From Cohnella lupini (GTDB taxonomy: Bacteria > Bacillota > Bacilli > Paenibacillales > Paenibacillaceae), in NCBI RefSeq assembly GCF_003386205.1, contig NZ_QRDY01000009.1:1-64000 (forward strand): a stretch of DNA of 64,000 bases. The letters are read 5' to 3'. The notes beneath the pieces were generated by a model. It was given only the letters and a program-made list of their open reading frames with translations. It did no database searches and had not been told where the DNA came from. Below are positions 1 through 8,792 of this stretch, in pieces (the stretch's first letter is position 1; every line of letters begins with the position of its first letter). The position numbers and the translations under genes are program-made.

Positions 1-6
1 CAAGCC

Positions 7-46
7 AAACTTAAACAACGCGCACCGATTGAGTATCGGCACGCGC
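7..46 (-). terminator. Rho-independent terminator of glyA
   Basis: Read on the minus strand, an 11-bp stem (two G-U pairs) with a 5-nt loop ACTCA at 19-45 is followed by a U-rich run. It lies about 85 nt after the glyA stop. The T-run at 58-64 on the plus strand may belong to a convergent gene outside the window. Confidence 0.55.
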
Positions 47-131
47 TGGCTGCTTAGCTTTTTTTACGTGTCTACTTGACGGGGGTATGACCAGGCTTCC
101 GGGTTTTTAAACGTTCTTTGGGCGGCTCCGA

Positions 132-1382
132 TTAATAAGCCAGTTCCGGGTAAAGCGGATATTGAGCCGACAACTCCGCCACTAGACCGCGGGCTTTCTC
201 GAGCGTCGCCGCGTCTTCCGGGTTCTTCAGCGTCAACGCAATGACTTTGGCGATCGTTCTCATCGCTTCCGGCCCCATGCCGCGAGTCGTTACCGCAGGC
301 GTTCCGACGCGAATTCCGCTCGTGACGAACGGGCTCGTCGGATCGAAAGGTATCGCGTTCTTGTTGACGGTAATCGCAACGGAATCCAGAACGTGCTCGG
401 CTACTTTGCCCGTAATGTTCAGATTGCGGGTGTCGATAAGCATCAGATGGTTGTCCGTGCCTCCCGAGACGAGGTTCAACCCTTCGGAGATGAGAGCTTC
501 GGCCAAAGCTTTGGCGTTAACGACTACGTTGCGGGCGTATTCTTTGAAAGACGGCTCCAATGCTTCGCCAAGGGCTACGGCCTTGGCGGCGATGATATGC
601 ATGAGCGGACCGCCTTGCGTTCCCGGGAATACGGCTTTGTCGATCGCCGCCGCCCAAGGCTGACGGCAAAGAATCATGCCGCCGCGAGGTCCACGGAGGG
701 TTTTGTGAGTCGTCGTCGTAACGAAGTGCGCATACGGCACGGGGCTTTGATGCTCTCCGCCGGCAACGAGACCGGCGATGTGCGCCATGTCTACCATCAA
801 TAGCGCTCCTACGTCATTGGCGATTTGACCCATTTTCTCGAAATCGATCGCGCGAGGATAGGCGGAAGCACCGGCTACTATCAAGCGAGGACGGTGCTTG
901 AACGCTGCTTTGCGGACTTCGTCGTAATCGATCGTGAACGTTTGATCGTCTACTCCGTAAGCTACGAAATTGTAAAGCAAACCGGACGCGTTCGCCGGGT
1001 TACCGTGCGTAAGGTGACCGCCGTGAGCCAGATTCATACCGAGGACGGTATCGCCAGGTTTCAATACGGCCAAGTATACGGCCAGGTTAGCTTGAGCGCC
1101 GGAATGCGGCTGCACGTTGGCATGATCGGCACCGAACAATTGCTTAGCGCGATCGCGCGCGATTTGCTCGGGAATATCCACGTACTCGCAACCGCCGTAA
1201 TAACGCTTGCCCGGATAGCCTTCCGCGTATTTATTGGTCAGAACGGAGCCCATCGCTTCCAACACCGCTTCGCTTACGATATTCTCCGAGGCGATCAGTT
1301 CGATATTGTCCCGTTGGCGTTTCAATTCCAAGTTCATAGCATTAACGATTTCCGGATCCTGCTTGCGCAAATTTTCCAACAT
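132..1382 (-). CDS. glyA: Serine hydroxymethyltransferase
   Basis: This PLP enzyme interconverts serine plus tetrahydrofolate with glycine plus methylene-tetrahydrofolate and is the main entry of one-carbon units into purine and thymidylate synthesis. At 416 aa it has the usual bacterial length. The family PLP-lysine motif [14 protein letters not shown] is visible about 220-235 residues in, as is the N-terminal [16 protein letters not shown] signature. The ATG is preceded by GGGAGG at 10 nt. It is the second gene of the ywlG-glyA unit (40-nt gap), which is read from a promoter behind a ZTP-type riboswitch. That fits a gene that should respond to folate one-carbon shortage. Confidence 0.97.
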   Translation of the reverse strand: MLENLRKQDPEIVNAMNLELKRQRDNIELIASENIVSEAVLEAMGSVLTNKYAEGYPGKRYYGGCEYVDIPEQIARDRAKQLFGADHANVQPHSGAQANLAVYLAVLKPGDTVLGMNLAHGGHLTHGNPANASGLLYNFVAYGVDDQTFTIDYDEVRKAAFKHRPRLIVAGASAYPRAIDFEKMGQIANDVGALLMVDMAHIAGLVAGGEHQSPVPYAHFVTTTTHKTLRGPRGGMILCRQPWAAAIDKAVFPGTQGGPLMHIIAAKAVALGEALEPSFKEYARNVVVNAKALAEALISEGLNLVSGGTDNHLMLIDTRNLNITGKVAEHVLDSVAITVNKNAIPFDPTSPFVTSGIRVGTPAVTTRGMGPEAMRTIAKVIALTLKNPEDAATLEKARGLVAELSAQYPLYPELAY

Positions 1383-1422
1383 AGTCGTAAATCCTCCCAG
1401 GGGTTATATAATGGATGTTTCA

Positions 1423-2025
1423 TTATTCACAGGTAGTCGATAAGTCTTTATTCCTATCGCCGGAGCTTTGATCCGGCAGCGAATACACGGCGCGCGTTCC
1501 GCCGATCAGTCTCGGGCGGGTCATAGCCATATTGACTCTGGCTTGCCCGATCGAGCGGATAGCCGGTCTTAACGGAACCGCGACCGGACGAAGGTGCATC
1601 CCTATCATCGTCTCGCCGATATCGATGCCGGCATGGACTTGCACCGACTCGACCAAGCACGGTTCTTTCAGTTGACGATAGGCATAGGAGGCCATGGAGC
1701 CTCCTGCCCTCGGAACAGGTACGGCCGAAACCTCCGTCCATCCTTGATCCTCCGCTAAGCGGCGCTCCGTGACTATAGCCCGGTTTAGATGCTCGCAGCA
1801 TTGCCAGACGATATGGAAGCCGATCCGTTCCCGAACGCGCTCGGCGCCGGCGAATAATTGCTCCGCCACCGACTCCGCTCCGGAAGACCCGATTCGATGC
1901 CCTTGCACTTCGCTCGTACTCACGCCAAACACGACGATCTGTCCCGTTCGCAGTCCGCTCGTTTGCACCAGCTCGCTTAGTATCGATTCCACTTGATCGG
2001 CTATGGATCCGGATTCAGGCGCCAT
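1423..2025 (-). CDS. ywlG: TIGR01440/UPF0340 family protein (YwlG-like)
   Basis: This 200-residue protein belongs to the conserved YwlG family of unknown function (thioredoxin-like alpha/beta fold in solved members), almost always found beside glyA in Firmicutes. The family hallmark GVSTSEVQGHRIGSSGAESVA is visible near the N terminus, with a conserved HIVWQCCEHLNRA segment in the middle. I chose the ATG at 2025 because GAGGAGG lies 7 nt before it; an in-frame ATG 21 nt upstream has no such site. It is first in the riboswitch-controlled unit and directly precedes glyA, so a role linked to one-carbon or purine metabolism is plausible but unproven. Confidence 0.9.
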   Translation of the reverse strand: MAPESGSIADQVESILSELVQTSGLRTGQIVVFGVSTSEVQGHRIGSSGAESVAEQLFAGAERVRERIGFHIVWQCCEHLNRAIVTERRLAEDQGWTEVSAVPVPRAGGSMASYAYRQLKEPCLVESVQVHAGIDIGETMIGMHLRPVAVPLRPAIRSIGQARVNMAMTRPRLIGGTRAVYSLPDQSSGDRNKDLSTTCE

Positions 2026-2189
2026 CGCAAGACCTCCTCGAAGCATGCTCGTTCCAAGTAAGACAATAAAGGTATTATACCTGAATTCGCCGGGCTCAAA
2101 CAGTTCCGCAAGCCTAACAGAGAGCGTTGCGTACCTGCCGGATTATCTCCCCCATTCCTCCGACCATTAACTCGGACATATGCGAATAA

Positions 2190-2230
2190 AGACAAAAAAG
2201 AGCAAACGTGCTCACGCACGTTGCTCTTTG
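2190..2230 (-). terminator. Riboswitch-associated intrinsic terminator before ywlG
   Basis: On the minus strand a 12-bp stem (AAGAGCAACGTG pairing with CACG-TTTGCTCTT, one bulge) is followed by a run of six T. It starts directly after the last conserved block (CGCCTGGGCA) of the ZTP aptamer, so ligand-dependent folding can compete with it. It lies about 165 nt before the ywlG start and would gate ywlG-glyA. Confidence 0.85.
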
Positions 2231-2303
2231 CCCAGGCGACCGGCCGTCATTCCGATGCTCCACCGTGGTTTCTCCACTTGTCGTCGCCAGTTACATCGGA
2301 ACC
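2229..2303 (-). promoter_or_regulatory. ZTP/ZMP (pfl motif) riboswitch aptamer
   Basis: The minus strand shows the pfl-motif layout: P1 arms TTCCGATG (2294-2301) and CATCGGAA (2250-2257), the conserved AACTGGCG block (2283-2292), a GTGG-AGAAA-CCAC hairpin (2265-2277) followed by GGTGGAGC, and the 3' CCGGTCGCCTGGGCA block (2229-2243). The class binds ZTP/ZMP, which accumulate when 10-formyl-tetrahydrofolate is short, and switches on folate/purine genes. Here the following terminator and the downstream glyA gene fit that role as a transcriptional ON switch. Confidence 0.9.
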
Positions 2304-2319
2304 TTGAAGTTATGCTTTT

Positions 2320-2348
2320 ATCATACCCAAGGACGGCGCAAAAATCAA
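2320..2348 (-). promoter_or_regulatory. Sigma-A type promoter of the ywlG-glyA riboswitch transcript
   Basis: TTGATT and TATGAT are separated by exactly 17 nt on the minus strand. The -35 ends one base before the ywlE stop codon, so ywlG-glyA has its own start point near 2313, about 10 nt before the riboswitch P1 stem. Confidence 0.75.
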
Positions 2349-2939
2349 TCACCGATCTTTAGGTTCCGAGTCCCATTTATCCACCAAGGTCATAAGGGCG
2401 TCCTCGATTTCGTCCGCGCATTGCTCATATAAGGACAAGGGGCCGCCGAACGGATCCTTGATATCGAAGTCGGGAAGGCTGCGTTGCAGCTCTAACAGCC
2501 GAGTTCTCTCTTCGGGGCTGAGGTTCTGGCCTAAAGCCTGCCTGACCTGCCATTCCGAGTAGAGCCTCTCGGCCTCGGTTACGTCGTCCATGACCGGATC
2601 ACCGCGAAGCGCGTATTCTTTAAGCGTGAAGGTTTTGGATAGGGCTTGGGGAAACCGTTGCAGAATCGCCTGCTTATGTCCCAATGTCATCGTCAGGATC
2701 AAATTCGCCCAGAGCACCTCCTCCGCGGTTAATATCGTCGAAGTTCCGGGCAATGCCAGGTTTCGCTTCCTAAGCGCGGCAGCCGCATGAGCGGATACGG
2801 GCAAGCCATCGACCGTGGAAACTCCCGCGGAACGAATCTCGAGCGGTTTGCCGTTGCGAGCGGCCAAATCCTTGAGCATCGCCTCTGCCATCGGACTTCT
2901 GCATGTGTTGCCCGTGCATACGATCAGTACCCTGTTCAT
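2349..2939 (-). CDS. ywlE: Low-molecular-weight protein arginine/tyrosine phosphatase (YwlE-like)
   Basis: This LMW phosphatase has the P-loop CTGNTCRS with nucleophile Cys8 and Arg14. The residue after GN is threonine (Thr12), the feature known to favour phospho-arginine in Bacillus YwlE, which reverses McsB marking of proteins for ClpCP. The general-acid DP pair is in DIKDPFGG near the C terminus. At 196 aa it is about 45 residues longer than B. subtilis YwlE; the extra sequence lies between roughly residues 85 and 150. GGGGGAA precedes the ATG. The gene follows mntP closely (53 nt). Arginine specificity is inferred from one residue. Confidence 0.9.
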   Translation of the reverse strand: MNRVLIVCTGNTCRSPMAEAMLKDLAARNGKPLEIRSAGVSTVDGLPVSAHAAAALRKRNLALPGTSTILTAEEVLWANLILTMTLGHKQAILQRFPQALSKTFTLKEYALRGDPVMDDVTEAERLYSEWQVRQALGQNLSPEERTRLLELQRSLPDFDIKDPFGGPLSLYEQCADEIEDALMTLVDKWDSEPKDR

Positions 2940-2992
2940 ATTTATTCCCCCCGTTCACTCTTGGATGTATGTGATATTTACGGATCAACTTC

Positions 2993-3553
2993 TTATATAA
3001 GAAATAATAGACCAAAAGAGAATAAAATAACACCTCCGAGCGCCTCTCCATATCCTCCCAAGGATCGACTCGCCCTGCGACCGAGCATTAAACCCAGAAC
3101 GCTCATCAATCCCCCGAAAAAGCCGAACATCAGAACGGTCAGCAGAACATGCGTGGAGAACATCCCCAAAGATATGCCTACGGAGAAAGAATCGATGCTC
3201 ACGCTAAAAGAAAAGACGAGCATTCCCCATACCGTTCGATGATCTATCGAATCAACGGCTTCCCCGCGCAAGGAGCTATATACCATATGCCCGCCGAGCA
3301 ACAGAAGCAACGCGCCGGCCGCGGAAGTAGCGATCCCTCCAAGCAAGCCGCTCACGTATTGGCCCGTCATCATGCCCCCGAGGGGCATAAGAACATGGAA
3401 AACGGCGATAATCGTGCTTAGCTTCAATATCTCGCGTAACCGAACGCCTTTCAGGCCGATTCCGATTCCTAGCGAAAAAGCATCCATGCCCAGAGCAACT
3501 GCCATTACGAGTATGGTCAGCATTTGCCCGGTTGCCTCGGACACGTCGAACAT
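2993..3553 (-). CDS. mntP: MntP-family manganese efflux pump
   Basis: This is a six-helix inner-membrane protein of 186 aa, the usual MntP length. The two inverted repeats carry the conserved acidic motifs GMDAFSLGIGIG (helix 1) and SIDSFSVGISLG (helix 4), whose Asp residues are needed for Mn2+ export in known members. I chose the ATG at 3553, which has AGAGGGGG upstream; longer in-frame extensions lack a site. In Bacillus the same family member (YwlD) sits in this position. No yybP-ykoY manganese riboswitch was recognised upstream, and it probably shares the ywlC transcript. Confidence 0.92.
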   Translation of the reverse strand: MFDVSEATGQMLTILVMAVALGMDAFSLGIGIGLKGVRLREILKLSTIIAVFHVLMPLGGMMTGQYVSGLLGGIATSAAGALLLLLGGHMVYSSLRGEAVDSIDHRTVWGMLVFSFSVSIDSFSVGISLGMFSTHVLLTVLMFGFFGGLMSVLGLMLGRRASRSLGGYGEALGGVILFSFGLLFLI

Positions 3554-3756
3554 AGCTTGTCCCCCTCTTGCAATGTCGTCGCGAACGATGCCGATCAAGA
3601 CAGGTCTATTCTTCGATAGGCCTGCATGAGGATTGGCGCACATTGCGATACACCTTTGTCCTCTTCCAACATATGCGGACAAGAAGGCGAAAATGCAAGG
3701 GTTGAATCAGCCTTGTTCGAGTAAACCGACTTCGCGGACATCCAGCCAAGCTCGCA

Positions 3757-4839
3757 TCAATTTACGATGATTTCCCGCCCTCCGGCGGCTTTGCGAAGTC
3801 GATTCATCACCGCGCTTCCGATCCCGTATTCGGGGTACCCCTCCGCAACGATGAAATCGAGTCCTCGCTCGTCGCATTCGCGCAAGCAAGCATAGAGGGA
3901 ATGCGCGGCTTGAACCGGCTCGTCGTGCGATCCGCAGTCAAAGACGGCTTCGGCTCGGTAAATCGCGACATTCTCCGAGCAAGACAGCACGGCGACCCGT
4001 CGCCCTTGGCTAGCCGCTTCATCGGCTTTAGCTTGGACGATTGCCGTCAGCTTATTCTTGTGACCGCTGACAAGTATCATTTCCCCTTGAGGGGCGTAAT
4101 GCGCGTATTTGACGCCTGGCGAACGAGGCACGTTTCCCGGTTCCTCGTTCGCCTCTGATTGAGCCACGGATAAATGTTCAGAGGGCGCTATAACCGTAGC
4201 AATCTTGCCCACGGCGAATTGCAAACGTTCTTTGGTTATTCCGCCCGGCCTCAGAATGTGAACCTCGTTTCCCATTACCCGGACGACCGTCGATTCCAGT
4301 CCGACTCCCGTGGCTCCGCCGTCGAGGACTCCGTCGATCTTACCGTTCAAATCCTCCAAAACATGACGAGCCAACGTAGGACTCGGCCTTCCGGATCGAT
4401 TCGCGCTTGGCGCCGCGATCGGGCACCCCGATCTTCTGATTAGTTCCCTTGCCGCCTCGTGTTCCGGAACCCTTACGGCAACCGTGTCCAATCCTGCGGT
4501 AACGAGAACCGATACCGCCCCCTTCTTGACGGGTAATACCAACGTCAACGGGCCCGGCCAGAAAGCATCTATTAAAGCTTGCTCCAACCCGGTTATTCTA
4601 TCTGCTAACGAATGCACATCTTCCCCAGCGGCTAGATGTACGATCAGCGGGTTATCCGATGGGCGGCCTTTGGCCGCGAATATTTTCTCCACCGCTGCCG
4701 TGCTACGCGCATCTCCCCCGAGTCCGTATACCGTCTCCGTCGGAAACGCAATGATGCCGCCGGCGGCGAGCACCGCGGCGGCTTCCCTTATTCCGGCCTC
4801 CGTCTGCTCCGCAGGCCAATATTTCGTTATCTCCGTCAT
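3757..4839 (-). CDS. ywlC: L-threonylcarbamoyladenylate synthase (Sua5/YwlC type)
   Basis: The enzyme makes threonylcarbamoyl-AMP from threonine, bicarbonate and ATP, the first step of the t6A37 modification of ANN-reading tRNAs. The N-terminal YrdC domain (about residues 10-200) shows FPTETVYGLGGDA, KGRPSDNPLIVHL and SANRSGRPSP. A C-terminal Sua5 domain (about 235-360) with the linker motif SPGVKYAHYAP follows, so this is the long two-domain form of 360 aa. I prefer the second in-frame ATG (4839), which has GGATGGAA-type pairing upstream; the ATG at 4851 abuts GAGG. The gene lies between spoIIR and mntP, as in Bacillus. Confidence 0.95.
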   Translation of the reverse strand: MTEITKYWPAEQTEAGIREAAAVLAAGGIIAFPTETVYGLGGDARSTAAVEKIFAAKGRPSDNPLIVHLAAGEDVHSLADRITGLEQALIDAFWPGPLTLVLPVKKGAVSVLVTAGLDTVAVRVPEHEAARELIRRSGCPIAAPSANRSGRPSPTLARHVLEDLNGKIDGVLDGGATGVGLESTVVRVMGNEVHILRPGGITKERLQFAVGKIATVIAPSEHLSVAQSEANEEPGNVPRSPGVKYAHYAPQGEMILVSGHKNKLTAIVQAKADEAASQGRRVAVLSCSENVAIYRAEAVFDCGSHDEPVQAAHSLYACLRECDERGLDFIVAEGYPEYGIGSAVMNRLRKAAGGREIIVN

Positions 4840-4902
4840 GTCGCGTTCCATCCTCGTCGATTTCCAAGTTACTCTTTTTCCGTTATTATAGCACAGCCGT
4901 TA

Positions 4903-5574
4903 TTAGAACAAAGATCCGATGAAAGCAAACAGCTTCTGAAGGATTTCCCACAGGAAAAACTTCGCTTTCGGTTGTTCGTCGGCCGGAGCCGCGTCTGCTT
5001 GCTTCTTCGAAAAGGACGTCTGCTTCGCTTCGATCGCGGTCGCTTTATCATCCTTGGCCGTAGCCGCCGTCAAGCACAGAGGCGGAAATAGCACGCACCA
5101 CCAATTCGCTCCGGTACCTTGACCTAGCGTAATCCGCAGCGCTTCGTAATCCCCAGCGGCATACTCTGCTCCATCGAACATTTTATCCGGAAAAGGTACC
5201 CTGGCGAGCTCAACGGTTCCGCCATAAGGAGCACCCAGCGCGCGTAGCTTGGTATCGACGGCTTTCTGAATCTCGGGTAACCGGGATCGAATCAAGTCGC
5301 GCGCTTCGTCGTGCGATTCGGGCATGCTGCCCCACGAGGCGATAATCTCGGATACTTCATCCCTAACGTTATATTTAACGGATTGATCCGCTTCCTTGTC
5401 GGAATTGGCGATAATACGAATACGAATGGCGTCTTCGGGAATGAGCTTTGCTGAATTAGCCGAAGCGAATTGACCGATTAAAGCGGATAAACCAAGGAAA
5501 ATAGCAAATCCGATAAAAGTCATTTTACTTGCTTTATGAAAAGAGAATGAAAAGGAATGATGGCTAATACGCAT
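4903..5574 (-). CDS. spoIIR: Stage II sporulation protein R
   Basis: SpoIIR is made in the forespore under sigma-F, secreted into the intermembrane space, and triggers SpoIIGA to process pro-sigma-E in the mother cell. The 223-residue protein has an N-terminal membrane/signal segment (about residues 17-38), the family core LIPEDAIRIRIIANSDKEAD, and the C-terminal GQGTGANWWCVLFPPLCL signature. AAGGAG lies 9 nt before the ATG. A perfect sigma-F/G-type -10 (GGGCATAATG, 5636-5645) lies about 60 nt upstream, but its -35 is weak. Presence of this gene marks the organism as an endospore former. Confidence 0.96.
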   Translation of the reverse strand: MRISHHSFSFSFHKASKMTFIGFAIFLGLSALIGQFASANSAKLIPEDAIRIRIIANSDKEADQSVKYNVRDEVSEIIASWGSMPESHDEARDLIRSRLPEIQKAVDTKLRALGAPYGGTVELARVPFPDKMFDGAEYAAGDYEALRITLGQGTGANWWCVLFPPLCLTAATAKDDKATAIEAKQTSFSKKQADAAPADEQPKAKFFLWEILQKLFAFIGSLF

Positions 5575-5635
5575 AGGTTTTCGCTCCTTGTCGCACCCGT
5601 CGGTGCAGCTATGCGTTCCGGAACGTCTTAGCCAT

Positions 5636-5645
5636 CATTATGCCC
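5636..5645 (-). promoter_or_regulatory. Candidate sigma-F -10 element of spoIIR
   Basis: GGGCATAATG on the minus strand matches the sigma-F/G -10 consensus GGnnAnAnTR at every fixed position. No good GYATA -35 stands 14-15 nt upstream (TTATA is 12 nt away), so the assignment relies on the -10 and on the known sigma-F dependence of spoIIR. Confidence 0.4.
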
Positions 5646-5844
5646 CGATTCAAAATCTATAAACCTATCAAAAGAGCTTCGCTATCGATTTCTACGCTCA
5701 TTTCGATTCCATAATAATAGATTACAAAGAAATGGGCATGGACGCCCAAAAGCGGCTTATGCTACCATACAATTAAGATCCGGAAGCACCGGTCAATCGA
5801 AATGTATTTTTCGTTTTATTGACATGGGCGAAGGAGGCCAGAGC

Positions 5845-6261
5845 GTGGAAGAACCGATCCTGCATAAGATTTTCGATGCCGTAGTCTCGCTGCAGCAGAG
5901 CTTTGCCGTTATGCAAGAGGACATAGCCGGAATGAAGCAGGATATACGCATGTTGAAAGATGATGTGCGGGTACTGAAGGATGATGTGCGGGTACTGAAG
6001 GATGATGTCGTTGCGCTCAATGAAAAGGTCGGCAACCTGGAAGTAAAAGTATCGCGAATCGACGAACGTACGGAACGGTTAGAGCAACGGTTGGATATAA
6101 CTTTCGATACCGTCGGGCAGATCAAGGAAAACGTTACCGAAATCAAGGCGGAAGTCGTCGAGTCCAGAAACAAGCACGACAGACATGAGTTGCTCCTCGG
6201 GGAGATTGCGAAAACGCTATTGGAGCAGGCAGCGAGGATCAGACTGCCCAAACCTATTTGA
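5845..6261 (+). CDS. Small coiled-coil protein of unknown function
   Basis: I do not recognise a named family. The 138-residue product is almost entirely heptad-patterned, with a near-exact tandem of the seven-residue unit LKDDVRV at about residues 33-53 followed by less regular heptads to residue 110, so a long parallel coiled coil is likely. No signal peptide or membrane helix is seen. GTG at 5845 is chosen because GGAGG lies 7 nt before it; the upstream ATG (5824) has no site and would place that GGAGG inside the gene. It stands alone on the plus strand, convergent with prmC. Confidence 0.75.
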   Translation: MEEPILHKIFDAVVSLQQSFAVMQEDIAGMKQDIRMLKDDVRVLKDDVRVLKDDVVALNEKVGNLEVKVSRIDERTERLEQRLDITFDTVGQIKENVTEIKAEVVESRNKHDRHELLLGEIAKTLLEQAARIRLPKPI

Positions 6262-6272
6262 ACGACTAAGTC

Positions 6273-6316
6273 AAAAAAAGAAGACCGCGAACCCCAGAGG
6301 GACACGCGGTCTTCTT
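6273..6316 (-). terminator. Intrinsic terminator of prmC, overlapping with the convergent gene end
   Basis: A 12-bp stem AAGAAGACCGCG/CGCGGTCTTCTT with a 15-nt loop is followed on the minus strand by seven T. It begins two bases past the prmC stop. In the plus direction the stem may also stop the coiled-coil gene, but the T-run is weak. Confidence 0.85.
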
Positions 6317-6317
6317 G

Positions 6318-7217
6318 CTATTTAATCGCGATAACATGTCTGTCGATTCCGGCATAATCCTTCACGAATCGAATATCTTGCCAGTCGGCCGCAGCACGGA
6401 GGAGCGCCGCAACGTCCTCCGCTTGCCCGGCCCCGACTTCCCATGCGACGACGCGCGGCAATCGCTCCAACAGGGGCAGTTGCCCCGCCATGATCCGGTA
6501 GGGATTCAACCCGTCCGTCCCCCCGTCCAACGCAAGCCTAGGCTCGTGATCGCGAACCTCCCGTTGCAAGTCCAAGATGTCCAAGGAAGGGATGTAAGGC
6601 GGATTGGATACCAATACATCAAACGACGGATATACGTTTTCCGCCAGAAAAGGGGATAACAAATCTCCTTGCACGAACGAAATGCGCGACGCGACTCCGT
6701 TCCTCTCGGCGTTGCCCGCCGCGGTGCGGAGGGCATCCGGCGATAGATCCGATGCCATAACCCTCCACGAGGGGCGTTCCGCAGCCAGCGTGATCGCGAG
6801 AATACCGCTTCCCGTGCCTACGTCCAGAACGACGGGAGGCACTGCGGAATCGTTCCAAAGCCGATCGGCGATGTCCAATACCGCCTCTGCCAGCAGTTCC
6901 GTCTCCGGGCGCGGAATCAGCACGGACTCCGATACTCCGAAAGCTCGTCCGAAGAAATACTGCTCCCCGATCACGTATTGAACGGGAACTCCCGTCCCCC
7001 TTCTTTCCAACAGCCCCAGCCATGCTTCGGTCTTCGCCGGCGGGAATGGATCGCGCCAATCCCGCAACAAGGACGTTTTGTCGATCCCCAGCAAATAAAG
7101 AAGAAGAAGCTCCGCATCCGCGGCCGCTTCTTCGACTCCCGCTTGCCGTAATATTTCCATTCCCTGACGCCAAGCATCGCTTAGCGTAAGAGGCTTCGAT
7201 ACGCTATCCAAGCTCAC
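6318..7217 (-). CDS. prmC: Release-factor glutamine N5-methyltransferase
   Basis: PrmC (HemK) methylates the glutamine of the GGQ motif in release factors 1 and 2 using S-adenosylmethionine. The 299-residue protein has the N-terminal helical domain (about 1-85) that grips the release factor, the SAM-binding LDVGTGSGILAITLA, and the catalytic NPPY in VSNPPYIPS. The start is GTG with AAGGAGG 8 nt upstream. It follows prfA by 17 nt, so enzyme and substrate are made from one transcript, as in other Firmicutes. Confidence 0.97.
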   Translation of the reverse strand: MSLDSVSKPLTLSDAWRQGMEILRQAGVEEAAADAELLLLYLLGIDKTSLLRDWRDPFPPAKTEAWLGLLERRGTGVPVQYVIGEQYFFGRAFGVSESVLIPRPETELLAEAVLDIADRLWNDSAVPPVVLDVGTGSGILAITLAAERPSWRVMASDLSPDALRTAAGNAERNGVASRISFVQGDLLSPFLAENVYPSFDVLVSNPPYIPSLDILDLQREVRDHEPRLALDGGTDGLNPYRIMAGQLPLLERLPRVVAWEVGAGQAEDVAALLRAAADWQDIRFVKDYAGIDRHVIAIK

Positions 7218-7234
7218 GCCCAGCGCCTCCTTGC

Positions 7235-8308
7235 TTACCCCATCTGTTCGCGCTCCAGAATCTCCGCTTGTTCGGCAAGAGACAAAGCTTTAACGATATC
7301 TTCCATATCGCCGTTAAGAACGTATTCCAAGCGATGCAAGGTCAAGCCGATCCGGTGGTCCGTAACCCGGCTTTGCGGAAAATTGTAAGTGCGTATCCGT
7401 TCGCTGCGATCGCCCGTACCGATTTTCTCCCGGCGCTCTCCGGAATACTTCGCTTCTTCCTCTTGGCGTTTAACGTCCGCGATGCGAGTACGAAGCACTT
7501 GCAGTGCCTTGTCCTTATTATCGTTCTGAGACTTGCCGTCCTGGCATTGCGCCATGATTCCCGTAGGCACGTGCAGCACGCGCACCGCGGATTTAGTAGT
7601 GTTAACGGATTGGCCGCCGGCTCCGCTTGAACAAAACGTATCTACTCGGATATCTTTGTCATGAATGACGATATCGATCTCTTCGGCCTCGGGCATGACG
7701 ACTACGGTAGAAGTAGAAGTATGGATCCGGCCACCGGACTCCGTCTCGGGCACGCGCTGAACGCGATGAGCTCCGCTCTCGTATTTCATCTTGCGGTAAG
7801 CTTCCTGTCCGCTGATCGAAAAAATAACTTCCTTAAATCCGCCGAGATCGCTTACGCTCGACTCCAGCATTTCCGTTCGCCAGCCTTGGCTGTCGGCGTA
7901 CTTGGCATACATCCGGTAGAGCTCGGCCGCGAATAAGTTCGCTTCCTCGCCTCCGGCGGCTCCGCGGATTTCCACGACGACGTTCTTCCCGTCGTTCGGA
8001 TCCTTAGGCAGCAGAAGAAAACGGACTTCCTCTTCAAGCTGCTCTCTGCGCGTTTCCAACTCGTCGATTTCCATCTTCACCATTTCGCGCATCTCGTCGT
8101 CCAGCTTATCCTCCTGCATCGCTTTCGCGTCCTGCAGTTGAACGAGCACTTGCTTGTATTCTTCATAAGCGCGGTAAGCTTCCTCCAGCCCGGATTGCTC
8201 CTTGGCGTAAGTACGCAGCCGCGTCGAGTCGTTTACCACGTCGGGATCGCTAAGCAGTTCGTTAAGCTTCTCATATCGATCCGCAAGTATTTGCAGACGG
8301 TCTAACAC
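7235..8308 (-). CDS. prfA: Peptide chain release factor 1
   Basis: RF1 recognises UAA and UAG and triggers hydrolysis of the finished peptide. The 357-residue protein has the GGQ motif ([10 protein letters not shown], about residue 230), the preceding [10 protein letters not shown] segment and the PET tripeptide ([10 protein letters not shown]) that reads the stop codon and distinguishes RF1 from RF2. The start codon is GTG, with GGAGG and GAGG stretches in the 20 nt upstream. The gene leads the prfA-prmC operon and has an extended -10 promoter about 75 nt upstream. Confidence 0.97.
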   Translation of the reverse strand: MLDRLQILADRYEKLNELLSDPDVVNDSTRLRTYAKEQSGLEEAYRAYEEYKQVLVQLQDAKAMQEDKLDDEMREMVKMEIDELETRREQLEEEVRFLLLPKDPNDGKNVVVEIRGAAGGEEANLFAAELYRMYAKYADSQGWRTEMLESSVSDLGGFKEVIFSISGQEAYRKMKYESGAHRVQRVPETESGGRIHTSTSTVVVMPEAEEIDIVIHDKDIRVDTFCSSGAGGQSVNTTKSAVRVLHVPTGIMAQCQDGKSQNDNKDKALQVLRTRIADVKRQEEEAKYSGERREKIGTGDRSERIRTYNFPQSRVTDHRIGLTLHRLEYVLNGDMEDIVKALSLAEQAEILEREQMG

Positions 8309-8382
8309 GTGTCCTCATCCTCCGTTGCCCATGGGGCTTTTGTTTCGTTTCATCTATAGCAAAACAAAACACACCGTATATT

Positions 8383-8391
8383 ATTATACCA
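8383..8391 (-). promoter_or_regulatory. Extended -10 promoter of prfA-prmC
   Basis: TGGTATAAT on the minus strand is a perfect extended -10 (TGn-TATAAT). No recognisable -35 stands 17 nt upstream, which is common for extended -10 promoters. Confidence 0.5.
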
Positions 8392-8473
8392 CATGATTGC
8401 CGTTTCGTGCGGTACCGTATAACAACAAGAGACCGACCGCGCGTGCCGCCCGTTCGATCTCCCCCCGTTCCCG

Positions 8474-8722
8474 TCATCCCGTCGTCCGGTATACTTCCCG
8501 GATCGCGTCTTCGATATCGGGCTCCTGCACGCTTAAATCCCTGACCGGCAATCGCGCCGACAGATCCGCAATCAACTCCGAAGCCGTAATCGCGGTTTTA
8601 TCGAATTGATACCATACCTTTAATCCGTCTTGCCGAACGATTCTTGCCCTGTCGTGCTCGGGCAGCTCGGTCGCGCTTTCCAATTCGATCATCAGAAGGC
8701 GATGGGGCGCGCCCACCATTCC
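8474..8722 (-). pseudogene. Remnant: C-terminal part of an ABC-2 exporter ATP-binding protein
   Basis: The reading frame ending at 8474 gives about 80 residues. Its tail (QDGLKVWYQFDKTAITASELI, then PVRDLSVQEPDIEDAIREVY) resembles the C-terminal regulatory region of ABC-2-type ATPases, but Walker A, the signature motif and Walker B are all missing. The stop codon overlaps an ATG (ATGA), as in intact exporter operons, yet no permease follows. Just upstream, in another frame, lies the start of a permease. I read this as what is left after a deletion. The family call is from sequence flavour only. Confidence 0.6.
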
Positions 8723-8726
8723 TATC

Positions 8727-8792
8727 CACTTCGAAGCGATAGGCGAGAGCGGTCAGAATCCTCATCTTGATAAAATAGCCGTAAGCCCTCAT
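8727..8792 (-). pseudogene. Remnant: first ~22 codons of an ABC-2 permease
   Basis: The frame starting at the ATG at 8792 (GAGG 3 nt upstream) reads MRAYGYFIKMRILTALAYRF, typical of the N terminus of ABC-2 family permeases just before the first membrane helix. It then runs into unrelated sequence, and 5-10 nt later the ATPase tail begins in another frame. The two fragments together suggest a single internal deletion. Confidence 0.5.

Noticed and set aside
241..1436. Several plus-strand reading frames across glyA
   Set aside because: They are the antisense of a well-supported glyA gene, with no ribosome sites and no family resemblance.
3553..3682. Longer N terminus of mntP (43 extra residues)
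   Set aside because: The extension is hydrophilic and unlike the family, and the start at 3553 has a good ribosome site.
8271..8477. Minus-strand frame after the ABC ATPase remnant, starting at the ATGA overlap
   Set aside because: The translated sequence is low-complexity, has no membrane helix and does not look like a permease.
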